Shown: positions 1-9,441, numbered from the stretch's first letter. The stretch is DNA of 52,993 bases from Paenibacillus sp. JCM 18996 (GCA_001313085.1 BBFE01000028.1:1-52993), one strand, 5' to 3'. Program-made: numbers and translations. The notes: a model not told the origin generated them from the letters alone.

Positions 1-2
1 CC

Positions 3-392
3 GCCGGCGAAGACGAGGCCCCCCGCGCGCCGGGCATGAAGTACACCCATTACGCTCCGCAAGGGCAGCTTACTATCGTACAAGGCGCTTCAGCGGACCA
101 GGTGAACGAGTGGATCCGCGAAGCGCTGCTACTCGCCCGGGGCCGCGGCGAGCGAACGGGTGTGCTTACCGTTGAAGAATACAAGCAGCTCTTCGACGCC
201 GATCTGGTCGTGGCCTGCGGCTCCCTTCACCGGCCTGCCACCATCGCCGCCGGATTGTACGACGCACTGAGGGCTTTTGACGAAGCAGAAATCAGTTATA
301 TCCTCACATCCGCGATGGCGCGGGAGGGCATAGGCGCCGCCATCATGAACCGGCTGACGAAAGCCGCCGGAAACCAGGTCATCTCGATCTAG
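3..392 (+). CDS. ywlC: Threonylcarbamoyl-AMP synthase (Sua5/YwlC), C-terminal part
   Basis: Partial gene cut by the window start and open from base 3 with no start codon. The family makes threonylcarbamoyl-AMP from threonine, bicarbonate and ATP, the first step of t6A37 modification of ANN-decoding tRNAs. What is visible, about 129 residues, is the linker motif PGMKYTHYAP that joins the catalytic YrdC domain to the Sua5 C-terminal domain, followed by that Rossmann-like domain to its end. The catalytic domain lies upstream of the window. The frame is uninterrupted. Its position directly before mntP, ywlE, rpiB and ywlG matches the Bacillus ywlC-ywlG order, which supports the assignment. Confidence 0.88.
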   Translation, partial: AGEDEAPRAPGMKYTHYAPQGQLTIVQGASADQVNEWIREALLLARGRGERTGVLTVEEYKQLFDADLVVACGSLHRPATIAAGLYDALRAFDEAEISYILTSAMAREGIGAAIMNRLTKAAGNQVISI

Positions 393-483
393 GCATGTTC
401 TCCCGGTTGTCCGGTTTCGGGCAGCGGCCCATCGATCGGTTGCTTGGGTCGTCTCCGTCTAAGCATGTTCTCCCGGTTGTCCG
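393..483 (+). repeat. Pair of 21-bp direct repeats between ywlC and mntP
   Basis: The same 21 bases occur at 393-413 and 463-483, 70 bp apart; the core is CTCCCGGTTGTCCG. The first copy begins at the base after the ywlC stop codon and the second ends about 30 bp before the mntP start. Both carry an ATG at the same place. From the second copy a 12-codon frame (MFSRLSAYLGMR) runs to TAA at 501-503, just ahead of the mntP ribosome binding site. Whether this is a regulatory element, a leader peptide or a duplication scar cannot be told from the sequence. Confidence 0.6.
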
Positions 484-513
484 CATATCTTGGAATGAGA
501 TAAGGACAGGGGA

Positions 514-1109
514 ATGGGAATGGCATCGCTGCGGCAGCCGGCCAGCTTATTACCGTAATATGCTTGGCCCTGGCATTGGGAATGGACGCTTTTTCCCTTG
601 GAATCGGCATCGGTTTGAAGGGGATCCGTCTGCTGGATATACTGAAGATCAGCTTGGTTATTGCGGTGTTCCATATATTGATGCCCCTGACCGGCATGGT
701 GATGGGCCATTATTTCAGCTCGCTGTTCGGCCATGTGGCGACGTTCATCGGCGGGGGTCTGCTCGTCCTGCTGGGTTCCCACATGGTCTACAGCTCCCTG
801 CGGGGAGAGCAAGCGCAGTCATTCGACCATACCACGCTGTGGGGCCTCCTGTTATTCGCTTTAAGCGTAAGCATCGACTCCTTTTCTGTAGGCGTTTCGC
901 TCGGATTGTTCGCGACCGATGTGGTGCTGACTGTGCTGCTGTTCGGGACGTTCGGCGGGGTCATGTCCATTCTCGGACTGCTGTTGGGACGCCGGGTTTC
1001 ACGTTTGGCGGGCGAGTATGGCGAAGCTTTGGGCGGTGTAATTTTGTTCGCTTTCGGGCTTTCTTTTTTTGCTTTGAGCTTGATTTTCCTTGCCTTCCGG
1101 GGTGTATAA
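514..1109 (+). CDS. mntP: Manganese efflux pump MntP (DUF204 family)
   Basis: Six-helix inner-membrane Mn(II) exporter. The protein shows the two DUF204 repeats, each with its conserved membrane Asp: GMDAFSLG near residue 25 and SIDSFSVG near residue 115. The ATG at 514 (or 520) lies 7 bp after an AAGGA at 502-506. That start is out of frame with the body, and one missing G near 530 (CTGGCGG read as CTGCGG) reconnects it. With the repair the protein is about 198 residues, normal for the family. It overlaps nothing and is followed after 29 bp by ywlE. I see no yybP-ykoY Mn riboswitch upstream. Confidence 0.88.
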
Positions 1110-1138
1110 TAAAGTAAAAGCAACCTTCAGAAAGGCTG

Positions 1139-1785
1139 GTGTTACTCAACGTGAAGCATATTCTTTTTGTATGTACGGGAAATACATGCCGAAGCCCATT
1201 AGCTGAAGGGATGCTGAGGCAGATCGCGGAACGGGAGGGGCTGGAGCTGACGGTGCAATCCGCGGGCGTATCCGCTTATGACGGCGGTCCGATCTCGGTC
1301 AACAGCTTTACCATTTTGAAGGAAAAAAAAGGTTTCGACGGCACCATCACCTCCAGCGCCCTGGCGGAGGCGGCCGTGCGGGAAGCTGACCTGATTCTGA
1401 CAATGACCCAAACGCATAAACGCAGTGTCATACAGATGTTCCCGGACGCGGCGGACAAAACGTTCACGCTGAAGGAGTATGTGGAGGACGATCCCCGGGT
1501 GTTTTCCCGGTTCGAGGAGCTGGGCCGTCTATATGCCGAGCTTCAGATGCAGCAGGCGCTGGGACAACCCGTTGCCGAACAGTTGCGCAGGAGAATCTCC
1601 GAATTGGAAAGCCTGTCGCCGAATTACGACATAAGCGACCTTTCGGGGGACCTTTGCATCTGTATAAGGCAACGGCAGCGGAGATCGAGGAATCCCTTTA
1701 CAAGCTCGTTCGGAAATTAAAAAAGTTGCTGATTCAGGTCTTTACACGAGGTTTGGAATCGGATAGAATAAGAACAACGAAGTGA
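1139..1785 (+). CDS. ywlE: Protein-arginine phosphatase / low-MW phosphatase YwlE
   Basis: Low-molecular-weight protein-tyrosine-phosphatase fold. In Bacillus the orthologue removes phosphate from phosphoarginine and opposes McsB. The P-loop CTGNTCRS is near residue 11, and the general-acid loop reads DPFGG once a -1 near 1639 is repaired. After that repair the frame runs to TGA at 1783-1785. An extra lysine in KEKKG comes from an 8-A run (1323-1330) that would read KEKG with five A. The repaired protein, about 215 residues, is longer than the roughly 150 of Bacillus subtilis because some 45 residues lie between the TLKEY segment and the DPFGG loop. GTG at 1139 or GTG at 1151 could be the start; spacing from AGAAAGG favours neither clearly. 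Confidence 0.85.
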
Positions 1786-1855
1786 GCTCGATGTAACTGG
1801 CGACTAGTGGTTGAACACAATGGAGCATCGGGATATACGGCCGGTCGCCTGGGCA

Positions 1856-1901
1856 AAAGAGCATCGCCTGCATTATGCAGCCGCGATTGGCTCTTTTTTT
1901 T
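1856..1901 (+). terminator. Rho-independent terminator after ywlE
   Basis: Long interrupted hairpin: AAAGAGC pairs with GCTCTTT, ATCGC with GCGAT, and CTGCAT with ATGCAG at the tip, followed by about nine T. It closes the ywlC-ywlE group. Confidence 0.8.
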
Positions 1902-1942
1902 GTTATTTGGTTCATGCTTCGGGAGCTTCATTTTGCGGGCAT

Positions 1943-1972
1943 TTGGTTTGTGTTTGCTCTACAGGTTATAAT
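1943..1972 (+). promoter_or_regulatory. Sigma-A type promoter for rpiB-ywlG
   Basis: TTGGTT (1943-1948), an 18-bp spacer and a perfect TATAAT (1967-1972), ending 41 bp before the rpiB start and just downstream of the ywlE terminator. Confidence 0.55.
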
Positions 1973-2013
1973 AGAGATCAAACGAATCAACGGACTCTAA
2001 GGGGGAAGCTTTT

Positions 2014-2471
2014 ATGAAAATTGCTGTTGGCGCGGATCACGCCGGTGTTCGTCTTAAGGATGAGCTGATCGCTTTTATCGAATCTTTGGGACATACGGTG
2101 TCCGATCTGGCTGCCATTGCACGGATTCAGTCGATTATCCGGACTATGCCCAGCCGGTGTGCGAGCAGGTGGTCTCCGGGGAAGCGGACAAAGGCATTCT
2201 TATCTGCGGAACGGGCATCGGCATGACGATTGCCGCGAACAAAATTCCCGGAATCCGCTGCGCGCTGGTCCACGACACGTTCTCGGCCAAAGCGACAAGG
2301 GAGCACAATGACTCTAACGTGCTGGCGATGGGCGAAAGGGTAATCGGGCCCGGGCTTGCCCAGGAAATCATCCGGATTTGGCTGGAGACCGGGTTCTCGC
2401 AAGGTGAACGGCACAAAAACCGCATCGGTAAAATTCAGGCGCTGGAAGACAAGTTTTCCATTCATCCGTAA
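2014..2471 (+). CDS. rpiB: Ribose-5-phosphate isomerase B
   Basis: RpiB/LacAB family; interconverts ribose 5-phosphate and ribulose 5-phosphate in the cytosolic pentose phosphate pathway. The start MKIAVGADHAG is typical and follows an AAGGGGG site. The catalytic Cys segment CGTGIGM and the HDTFSAK and EHNDSNVL motifs are intact. A single missing G near 2110 (CTGGGCTGC read as CTGGCTGC) breaks the frame; with it restored the sequence reads GCHCTDSVDYPDYA, the family signature, and the protein is about 152 residues. A genuine 5-A run at 2415-2419 is correct here, so not all such runs in the window are altered. Confidence 0.9.
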
Positions 2472-2504
2472 CCGAAAACCCATTCGCATTGGAGGTGCAG
2501 GAAG

Positions 2505-3107
2505 ATGAACTACCCGTCAGCTGCTGTTGGAATTGATTTTGAAGCCATCGGCTCAGGTGGAGCAGGTGCTGAGGGAACTCTGCGAAGCGGGTTCCGTTGA
2601 ACCCGGCCAGATTGTTGTGATCGGAACAAGCACAAGCGAAGTGGCAGGCCATAGGATCGGCACTGCGGGTACGGAGCGTGCGGCGAAGCAAATTTATTCG
2701 GCTGCACGGAGAGTCAGCCTGGAGCTCCGGTTTTATCTGGCCTTCCAATGCTGCGAGCATTTGAACCGCGCCTGGTGGTCGAGCGCGAACTGCTTCGCGC
2801 CTATCCTGTCCTCGAGCCGGTCTCCGTCATTCCCGTGCCTAAAGCGGGAGGCTCCATGGCGGCATACGCTTATAAGCATATGGAGAAGCCTGTTGTGGTG
2901 GAAATGATCCAGGCCCATGCCGGGCTGGATATCGGCGATACTTTGATTGGGATGCACCTCAGGCGGGTGGCCGTCCCCGTCCGCCCGTCCATTAGAACCA
3001 TTGGAGAAGCGCATATTACGATGGCCTATACGAGGCCCAAGCTGATTGGCGGCGAGCGGGCCGTGTATCGGCCGGAGCAGGCGGGCTCGTCAGACAGCTG
3101 TTTATAA
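2505..3107 (+). CDS. ywlG: YwlG family protein (TIGR01440, DUF436), function unknown
   Basis: Conserved Firmicute protein of unknown biochemical role, always found near glyA. ATG 2505 lies 9 bp after GGAGG. An extra base at about 2511 and a missing C near 2771 interrupt the frame. Repaired, the protein has the family signatures [49 protein letters not shown] and TRPKLIGG. The part around 2690-2735 aligns poorly with relatives and may hide another compensated shift. The distance to glyA is 71 bp, and no terminator separates them. Confidence 0.82.
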
Positions 3108-3128
3108 ATTCCGCTACATTCATATCAA

Positions 3129-3160
3129 GATGACCCTTTATAATGATGACTCTTTATAAA
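3129..3160 (+). repeat. Tandem 16-bp repeat in the glyA leader
   Basis: GATGACCCTTTATAAT (3129-3144) is followed directly by GATGACTCTTTATAAA (3145-3160); 14 of 16 bases match. Each unit contains a TATAA-like stretch. The second ends a few bases before the glyA Shine-Dalgarno GGAGG. It could be two overlapping -10 elements or a protein-binding repeat. Confidence 0.5.
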
Positions 3161-3178
3161 ACTGGAGGAAGATAAACT

Positions 3179-4420
3179 ATGGAACATTTACGCAACGCAG
3201 ATCCGAAAATTGTGGAAGCGATGAATCTGGAGGTCGGACGCCAGCGGGACAAAATCGAACTGATCGCCTCCGAGAACTTCGTCAGCCAAGCGGTGCTGGA
3301 AGCAATGGGTACGGTACTGACCAATAAATACGCGGAAGGCTATCCGGGCAAAAGATACTACGGCGGCTGTGAATACGTCGACATCGTCGAGGATATCGCC
3401 CGCGACCGCGCGAAAGAGCTGTTTGGCGCAGAGCATGCGAACGTCCAGCCCCATTCCGGAGCCCAGCCAATATGGCGGTTTATCTGGCCGCTTTGAAGCC
3501 CGGGGACACGGTGCTGGGAATGAACCTCTCGCACGGCGGGCACCTGACGCACGGAAGCCCGGTGAACGCTTCCGGAATTCTCTATAACTTCGTGGAATAC
3601 GGAGTCAGCGACAAAGACTTCCGAATCGATTACAGCGAACTGCGCAAAGCCGCTTTCAAGCATAAGCCGCGTATGATCGTCGCCGGCGCCAGCGCTTATC
3701 CGCGCACGATCGATTTTGAAGCTCTTGGCTCCATCGCGAATGACGTAGGTGCTTTGCTGATGGTCGACATGGCGCATATCGCTGGTCTGGTTGCGGCGGG
3801 CCTGCATCCGAGTCCGGTGCCTTACGCACATTTCGTCACCACTACAACCCACAAGACTCTGCGCGGACGCGCGGAGGCATGATTCTTTGCCGCAAGGCTT
3901 GGGCGCAGGCAATCGATAAAGCTGTGTTCCCGGGTACACAGGGCGGCCCGCTGATGCACATCATTGCGGCCAAAGCGGTAGCCTGGGAGAAGCGTTAAAG
4001 CCCGAGTTCAAAACCTACTCGCAGAAAGTGGTTGCCAACGCGAAGGTGTTGTCCGAGTCATTGATGGCGGAAGCTCAACATCGTATCCGGAGGCACGGAC
4101 AACCATTTGATGCTGATCGACCTTCGCAATATTAACATCTCCGGCAAAGATGCCGAGCACCTGCTTGATGAAGTGGGCGTTACCGTCAACAAGAACGCGA
4201 TTCCTTTCGACCCTACCAGCCCGTTTGTAACAAGCGGAATCCGGATCGGAACTCCGGCGGCGACTTCCCGCGGCATGGACGAGAATGCGATGAAGACGAT
4301 TGCAAGATCATCGCCACTACCCTGAAGAATCCGGCTGATGCCGCGGTTCACGAACAAGTGCGCGGCATGGTGCGCGATTTGACCGCTCAGTACCCGCTCT
4401 ACCCGGGCCTCAGCTACTAA
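3179..4420 (+). CDS. glyA: Serine hydroxymethyltransferase
   Basis: PLP enzyme converting serine plus tetrahydrofolate to glycine plus 5,10-methylene-THF. The start follows CTGGAGGAAG. Visible signatures: [44 protein letters not shown] and [11 protein letters not shown] with the PLP lysine near residue 226. Five losses break the frame: -1 near 3466 (CAGGCC), -1 near 3870 (GGACCG), -1 near 3986 (TGGGG), -2 near 4072 and -1 near 4302. Read through, the protein ends PLYPGLSY at 4420 and is about 415 residues, full family length. A strong terminator follows, so the gene ends this transcription unit. Confidence 0.92.
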
Positions 4421-4430
4421 GAATTGACGG

Positions 4431-4461
4431 AATCCTCTCTGCTTAAGGAGAGGATTTTTTC
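4431..4461 (+). terminator. Rho-independent terminator after glyA
   Basis: AATCCTCTC and GAGAGGATT form a perfect 9-bp stem with a short loop, followed by six T. Confidence 0.85.
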
Positions 4462-4521
4462 TTTGTTTACGGCCTCCGGCATGTTCCGACCATTTTTGGT
4501 AAGGATAATATGGACAGGTTG

Positions 4522-4530
4522 TGATATAAT
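4522..4530 (+). promoter_or_regulatory. Extended -10 promoter for upp
   Basis: TGATATAAT is an extended -10 (TG, one base, TATAAT) about 47 bp before upp. No convincing -35 is placed at 16-18 bp. Confidence 0.45.
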
Positions 4531-4577
4531 GGATAAGGTTTGGATTCGATCCGCCGAGTTAAATCAGGAGGAAAATG

Positions 4578-5210
4578 ATGAGTAAAGTTTTCATATGCGA
4601 CCATCCGTTGATACAGCACAAGCTCACTTTTATAAGAGATGAGAATACGAAAACCAAGGAATTCCGCGAATTGGTGGACGAAGTGGCTACATTAATGGCT
4701 TACGAAATTACCAGAGATATCCCGCTCGAAACAGTACAGGTAAAGACTCCCGTAGCAACGGCCGATTGCCGGGTTGTTTCCGGCAGAATGCTGGGGCTCA
4801 TTCCGATTCTGCGCGCCGGCCTCGGCATGGTGGACGGAGTTTTGAAGCTGATCCCCGGAGCGAAGGTTGGCCATGTCGGCCTGTACCGCGATCCGGAAAC
4901 GCTGCAGCCGGTAGAGTATTACACCAAGCTTCCGACAGACGTCCAGGAAAGGCTGTTGATTGTAATCGACCCTATGCTGGCGACAGGCGGATCGGCTAAT
5001 GCGGCTATAGAAGTTTTGAAAAAAAACAGAGGCTGCGTACAGATCAAGCTAATGTGTCTTATAGCTTCGCCCGAAGGCGTCGGAGCCGTGCAGCAGGCGC
5101 ATCCGGATGTAGACATCTATGTTGCCGCGATTGACGATAAGCTGAACGACCACGGCTATATCGTCCCGGGACTGGGCGACGCGGGAGACCGCTTGTTCGG
5201 CACAAAATAG
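4578..5210 (+). CDS. upp: Uracil phosphoribosyltransferase
   Basis: Makes UMP from uracil and PRPP (pyrimidine salvage). The frame is open throughout. The PRPP loop [10 protein letters not shown] and the C-terminal uracil-binding segment [20 protein letters not shown] are intact, and the length of about 210 residues is normal. Two ATGs stand side by side at 4575 and 4578. AGGAGG at 4566-4571 is too close to the first, so 4578 is preferred. An 8-A run at 5019-5026 encodes KKN where relatives have one residue fewer, which fits an in-frame +3 expansion. Confidence 0.95.
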   Translation: MSKVFICDHPLIQHKLTFIRDENTKTKEFRELVDEVATLMAYEITRDIPLETVQVKTPVATADCRVVSGRMLGLIPILRAGLGMVDGVLKLIPGAKVGHVGLYRDPETLQPVEYYTKLPTDVQERLLIVIDPMLATGGSANAAIEVLKKNRGCVQIKLMCLIASPEGVGAVQQAHPDVDIYVAAIDDKLNDHGYIVPGLGDAGDRLFGTK

Positions 5211-5261
5211 GAAATACGCAATCCATACATATAAATTTGGTTGTCTCAAGGGGGAAGAGCA

Positions 5262-6405
5262 ATGGAACGATTAAAAGTGATTACGATTTTCGGAACCAGG
5301 CCGGAAGCGATCAAGATGGCTCCGCTCATTCTGGAACTCGCCAAGCATCAGGAGCAGATTGAGTCTCTCGTGTGTGTCACCGCGCAGCACCGTCAAATGC
5401 TTGATCAGGTGCTTGACACTTTCCGGATTCAACCGGACTTCGACTTGAACGTCATGAAGGAAGGCCAGACGCTTAACGAGGTTACTATCCGCGTGCTGCA
5501 AGGATTGGAGCCTGTGTTTCGGGAAACGAAACCCGATTTGATCCTTGTCCACGGAGATACGCTGACCACATTCCTGGCCAGCTACGCCGCCTTCATCCAG
5601 CAGATTAAAGTCGGACACGTGGAAGCTGGCTTGCGCACATGGAACAAGCTGGCTCCGTTCCCCGAAGAGATGAACCGCCAGCTGACCGGGGTATTGGCGG
5701 ATCTTCACTTTGCTCCGACGACCTGGTCTGCAGGAAACCTGCGTAAAGAAAATAAACCGGAATCATTGATTTATACTACCGGCAATACCGTCACCGACGT
5801 ATTCCAATACACAGTGAAGAAAGAATTCTCGCATCCTGTGCTGCAATGGGCCGAGAACAAGCGGTTGATCCTGATGACCGCACACCGCCGCGAAGCCCAA
5901 GGCGAGCCTCACCGCGCCATCTTTAGAGCGGTCAAGAGGATCGCCGACGAATTCGAAGATGTGGCGATCGTATATCCGGTCCATCCGAGTCCGGCAGTGA
6001 AAGAACCGGCGCATCAAATGCTGGGCAATCACCCGAGAATCAAGCTGATCGAGCCGTTGGACGTTATTGAGCTGCATAATTTTTTACCCTCACGCTTATA
6101 TGATCCTGACCGATTCCGGAGGCATCCAGGAAGAAGCTCCCTCCTTCGGGGTGCCGGTCCTCGTGCTTCGGGAAACGACCGAGCGTCCGGAAGGCATCGA
6201 AGCGGGCACGCTGGAGCTCGTCGGAACAGACGAAGCCAAGGTGTATGATAGGGCCAAAGCTTTGCTGACGGATCCTACCACATACCAGAATATGAGCCAG
6301 GCAGCGAATCCTTACGGAGACGGCAAAGCCTCCCAAAGGATTGTGCAAGCGATTCTCCATCACTTTGGACGCCTGGAAAACCGCCCGGATTCTTTTCAAC
6401 CTTGA
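5262..6405 (+). CDS. mnaA: UDP-N-acetylglucosamine 2-epimerase (non-hydrolysing)
   Basis: Interconverts UDP-GlcNAc and UDP-ManNAc, the donor for wall teichoic acid and secondary cell-wall polymer. Start [22 protein letters not shown] follows AAGGGGGA. Motifs: [26 protein letters not shown] and the UDP-binding [13 protein letters not shown]. One extra T in the run at about 6080 (IELHNFYPHAYM) splits the frame; repaired length is about 381 residues. TagA and CsaB, which would use its product, are encoded 34 kb downstream. It lies between upp and the atp operon as in Bacillus. Confidence 0.92.
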
Positions 6406-6460
6406 CAATCTAGTGACAAACATCACAGCGTACAGTTGAGCTGTTTGGTTTTGAACCGTT

Positions 6461-6487
6461 AAAGCCCTTCTGTATCAAGGGTTTTGG
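6461..6487 (+). terminator. Probable terminator after mnaA
   Basis: AAAGCCCTT and AAGGGTTTT pair over 9 bp (one G-T) with a 7-base loop; the T tract is short. Confidence 0.55.
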
Positions 6488-6522
6488 CGTTTTCTGATAG
6501 GAAAGGGCATCGGTTTCAATAA

Positions 6523-6551
6523 TTGACAACAGGGCCATAGTTCAATAAAAT
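6523..6551 (+). promoter_or_regulatory. Promoter of the ATP synthase operon
   Basis: Consensus TTGACA (6523-6528), exactly 17 bp, TAAAAT (6546-6551). It lies between the mnaA terminator and the first atp gene, and no further promoter of similar quality occurs before atpC. Confidence 0.75.
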
Positions 6552-6598
6552 AAATGAGGGTCATCAGGTTTACTTATATAGTGAACAAGGAGATTCTA

Positions 6599-6831
6599 AT
6601 GAACAAACGAAACTCGCAGGACAGCCCCTGGCGGGCCGCCGCAATGGTAACCGCTATTGGCATGGACTTGGTGGTATGCATGCTGGGCGGATACTGGCTG
6701 GGAAGCCGAGCCGGCCGCTTGCTGGGCGGACCGATTTGGACCGTGGCGGGAATTATGGTAGGCTTTTTTTCGTGGGGGTTGCAGGTGTAATTCTCATACT
6801 TCGCAAGTTTACAGGAGGCTCGGATGGATGA
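6599..6831 (+). CDS. AtpZ/AtpI-type small membrane protein (ATPase gene1 family)
   Basis: Two-helix membrane protein of the family found first in many Firmicute atp operons, linked to Mg/Ca handling or c-ring assembly. The start MNKRNSQDSPW follows AAGGAG at 6588. The T run near 6767 has seven T where five are needed (GFFVGVAGVILILRKF). With the +2 removed the protein is about 76 residues and ends at TGA 6829-6831, overlapping the atpI start by 8 bp. Residues about 13-35 and 40-66 are the membrane helices; GGYWLGSRAG lies between them. Confidence 0.75.
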
Positions 6832-7206
6832 TTTCTCCAGTCATCTGAAAACGATTCAAAGGATGACCTTCCTGCTGTTGTCGGCATGTTTTGCAGGTTG
6901 GGCGCTGCTTCCCGCCTATAGACCCTATTTTGCCGGCATTATTTTGGGCGCCTCCGCAAGTCTTGTGAACGCCCGGTATCTTGCCTGGAAAATACAGCAG
7001 CTCACTAAAGCGGTAATGGAGAAATCCGGCCGCAAGATCAACTTGGGATTTATGACGAGAGCCGCCATTTCATTATTAGCCGTAGTCATCTCCCTTAGGT
7101 TCAGGGATGAGATTGCATTCTCAACCACGCTTGCCGGTTTATTTTTTTCACTCAATTGGCAACACTCCTACTGGGAATCTTTTCAAATCTCAAGTCTCGC
7201 CATTAG
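6824..7206 (+). CDS. atpI: ATP synthase protein I
   Basis: UncI/AtpI family, a four-helix membrane chaperone for c-ring assembly. ATG 6824 follows AGGAGG. The ARYLAWKIQQL segment is typical. Seven T at 7142-7148 should be five (GLFFTQLATLLLG). With that repair the protein is about 126 residues and ends ...NLKSRH at TAG 7204-7206. Translation is coupled to the preceding gene by overlap. Confidence 0.75.
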
Positions 7207-7248
7207 GTTTTTTTACAAATTCTATGGAAAGGGGTGAAATTTGACTGC

Positions 7249-8031
7249 ATGCATGAACTGCCGATAATTAATCTGATGGGCATCGATGTTGATATTTCAG
7301 CTATACTTATGATTACGATTACATGTTTGATTGTGTTCATTATCGCTAGGGCCGGAACCTCCAGACTATCCGTTGACAAGCCGGGCAAAATGCAAAATTT
7401 TGTGGAATGGATCGTTGAATTCGTTCAGAGCTTGATCTCGAGCACCATGGATATGAAGACGGGAAGGCCGTTCTTAATGCTGGGCATTACACTCATTATG
7501 TTTATTTTTTTTGTGGGCAATATGCTGGGCTTGCCATTCGGCATCGTAACGGAGCATACGCAACCGTTCTCGCTGTTCGGACATGAGATCGTCACCGAGC
7601 AGATGATTCATGATGCCGAGGCTAAAGGAAAAGAAGGTGTGGGCATCTCCTGGTGGAAGTCGCCGACAGCCGACATGGCGGTAACTATGGCTCTTGCTTT
7701 GATGGTTATCTTTATGTCCCACTTCCTGGGGTTGACCAGAAACACAAAGCATTACCTGAAACACTATTTTGAACCGCATTGGCTCATGTTCCCGCTTAAC
7801 ATCATCGAACAGATTTCCAAGCTGTTAACTCTCGGTTTGCGTCTATTCGGTAACATTTTCGCGGGTGAAGTGCTGATCGGGGTTATTCTGATGGCCGGAT
7901 TCTGGGGAATCATTCCTTTGATCGTATGGCAGGGCTTCAGTATTTTCGTCGGTACGATCCAAGCATTCGTATTTAGCATCTTGACTATGGTTTACCTTGG
8001 TCAAATGCTGGAGCATAAAGAAGGGCATTAA
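7249..8031 (+). CDS. atpB: ATP synthase F0 subunit a
   Basis: Membrane proton-channel subunit. The frame is intact, with five to six hydrophobic helices and the essential-arginine helix LGLRLFGNIFAGE near residue 201. ATG 7249 (MHELPIINL) is the likely start; the strong AAAGGGGTG at 7228-7236 is 12 bp upstream, so a GTG at 7234 remains possible. Length is about 260 residues. A 77-bp gap with a strong AGGGAGGA leads to atpE. Confidence 0.93.
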   Translation: MHELPIINLMGIDVDISAILMITITCLIVFIIARAGTSRLSVDKPGKMQNFVEWIVEFVQSLISSTMDMKTGRPFLMLGITLIMFIFFVGNMLGLPFGIVTEHTQPFSLFGHEIVTEQMIHDAEAKGKEGVGISWWKSPTADMAVTMALALMVIFMSHFLGLTRNTKHYLKHYFEPHWLMFPLNIIEQISKLLTLGLRLFGNIFAGEVLIGVILMAGFWGIIPLIVWQGFSIFVGTIQAFVFSILTMVYLGQMLEHKEGH

Positions 8032-8084
8032 ATCCAGCTCGCCTGTGAAGGCAATGAGATGGGATTAAATAAAAAAACAAATAA

Positions 8085-8327
<243 letters not shown>

Positions 8328-8340
8328 TAAGATGTAACCT

Positions 8341-8366
8341 GGCGGGGAAGCCTAAGCCTCCACGCC
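8341..8366 (+). other. Imperfect hairpin between atpE and atpF
   Basis: GGCG at 8341-8344 pairs with CGCC at 8363-8366, with inner GG/CC pairing and an AAGCCTAAG loop. No T run follows, so it is more likely an mRNA stability or translation-tuning structure than a terminator. Confidence 0.4.
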
Positions 8367-8405
8367 TTCATTTTGTGTAAACCTCTCAGAAGGGAGTGAC
8401 CTTAG

Positions 8406-8899
8406 ATGCATTTTGTATTTTCAAGCTTCATTTTTTGCATTAGTTGCGTTTGGGATTTTATATTTCCTGTTACAAAAAATACGCTTTCGGTCCTTTGTTC
8501 GGCATTATGGAGAAGCGTCAGCAATTTATTGCGGATCAAATCAAGAGCGCGGAGAGCAGCCGTCAGCAGTCGGAACAGTTCCTGGCCGAGCAGAAGCAGG
8601 CGATTCAGGATGCCCGCAAAGAAGCGTACGAAATTATCGAGCGCGCGAAGCTGACCAGCACCAAGCAGGCGGACGATATTGTTGAGCAGGCCAAGGCGGA
8701 AGCGGTGCGATTGAAAGAAGAAGCGGTCCGCGACATCGAAAGCGAGAAGAATAAAGCGGTAGCCGCTCTGCGCAGTGAAGTCAGCGCCATGTCCGTATTG
8801 ATCGCTTCCAAAATTATCGAGAAGCAGATCGATGAAAAGTCACAGGCCGAGCTCGTTAACCATTACCTGAAAGTGGTAGGAGCAACGTATGAGCCGTGA
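8406..8899 (+). CDS. atpF: ATP synthase F0 subunit b
   Basis: Peripheral stalk subunit: one N-terminal membrane helix (about residues 4-22), then a long charged amphipathic helix to the C-terminus (FGIMEKRQQFIADQI onward). ATG 8406 follows GAAGGGAGTG. Two single-base expansions lie near the start, one T near 8421 and one A in the run at about 8474. Together they move the frame twice and scramble the first 22 codons. Repaired it begins MHFVFQASFFALVAFG and has about 163 residues. It overlaps atpH by 11 bp. Confidence 0.9.
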
Positions 8900-9441
8900 C
8901 ATCATCGTAGCCAAGAGATACGCCAGAGCGTTATTCGAAACCGCCAAGGAGCAGCAGGCTATCGCCAAAGTGGAAGAAGAGCTTGCCTTTGCGGTGAATT
9001 TGCTCACACAGAACGATGATCTGCACAAACTGATCGAGCTTCCCAATGTCCCGGTATCGACGAAGCAGGACATTGTCAAAAAAGCTGCTGGAAGGCCAAA
9101 CTTCTCCGGTGGTGTTGAACTCCGTCCTGCTTTTGATCGAAAGCGGAAGAGAATCGCTGCTTAAGAATATGCTTCAAAGCTATGTGGCCATTGCCAATGA
9201 AGCGCTGGGCCAGGCCGAAGCAACCGTATATACTCCGTACCCCTTGTCGGAAAGCGATGCCGGTAAGGTAGCGGAGAAGTTCAGTAAATTGACCGGCAAA
9301 ACGATCCGTGTGAACAACGTGATCGACCAAAGCTTAATCGGAGGCATGCAGGTACGCATCGGCGACCGTATATATGACGGAAGCTTGTCCGGCAAACTGC
9401 AGCGCTTGTCCAAATCTTTGCAAGAAACTCAAGTTTTATAG
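8889..9441 (+). CDS. atpH: ATP synthase F1 subunit delta
   Basis: OSCP-like subunit joining the F1 head to the b stalk. Starts MSRDIIVAKRYARALFE; ends with the typical IGDRIYDGSLSGKLQRL. Six A near 9081 should be five (DIVKKLLEGQTSP). Repaired length is about 183 residues. The start lies inside atpF. Confidence 0.92.
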
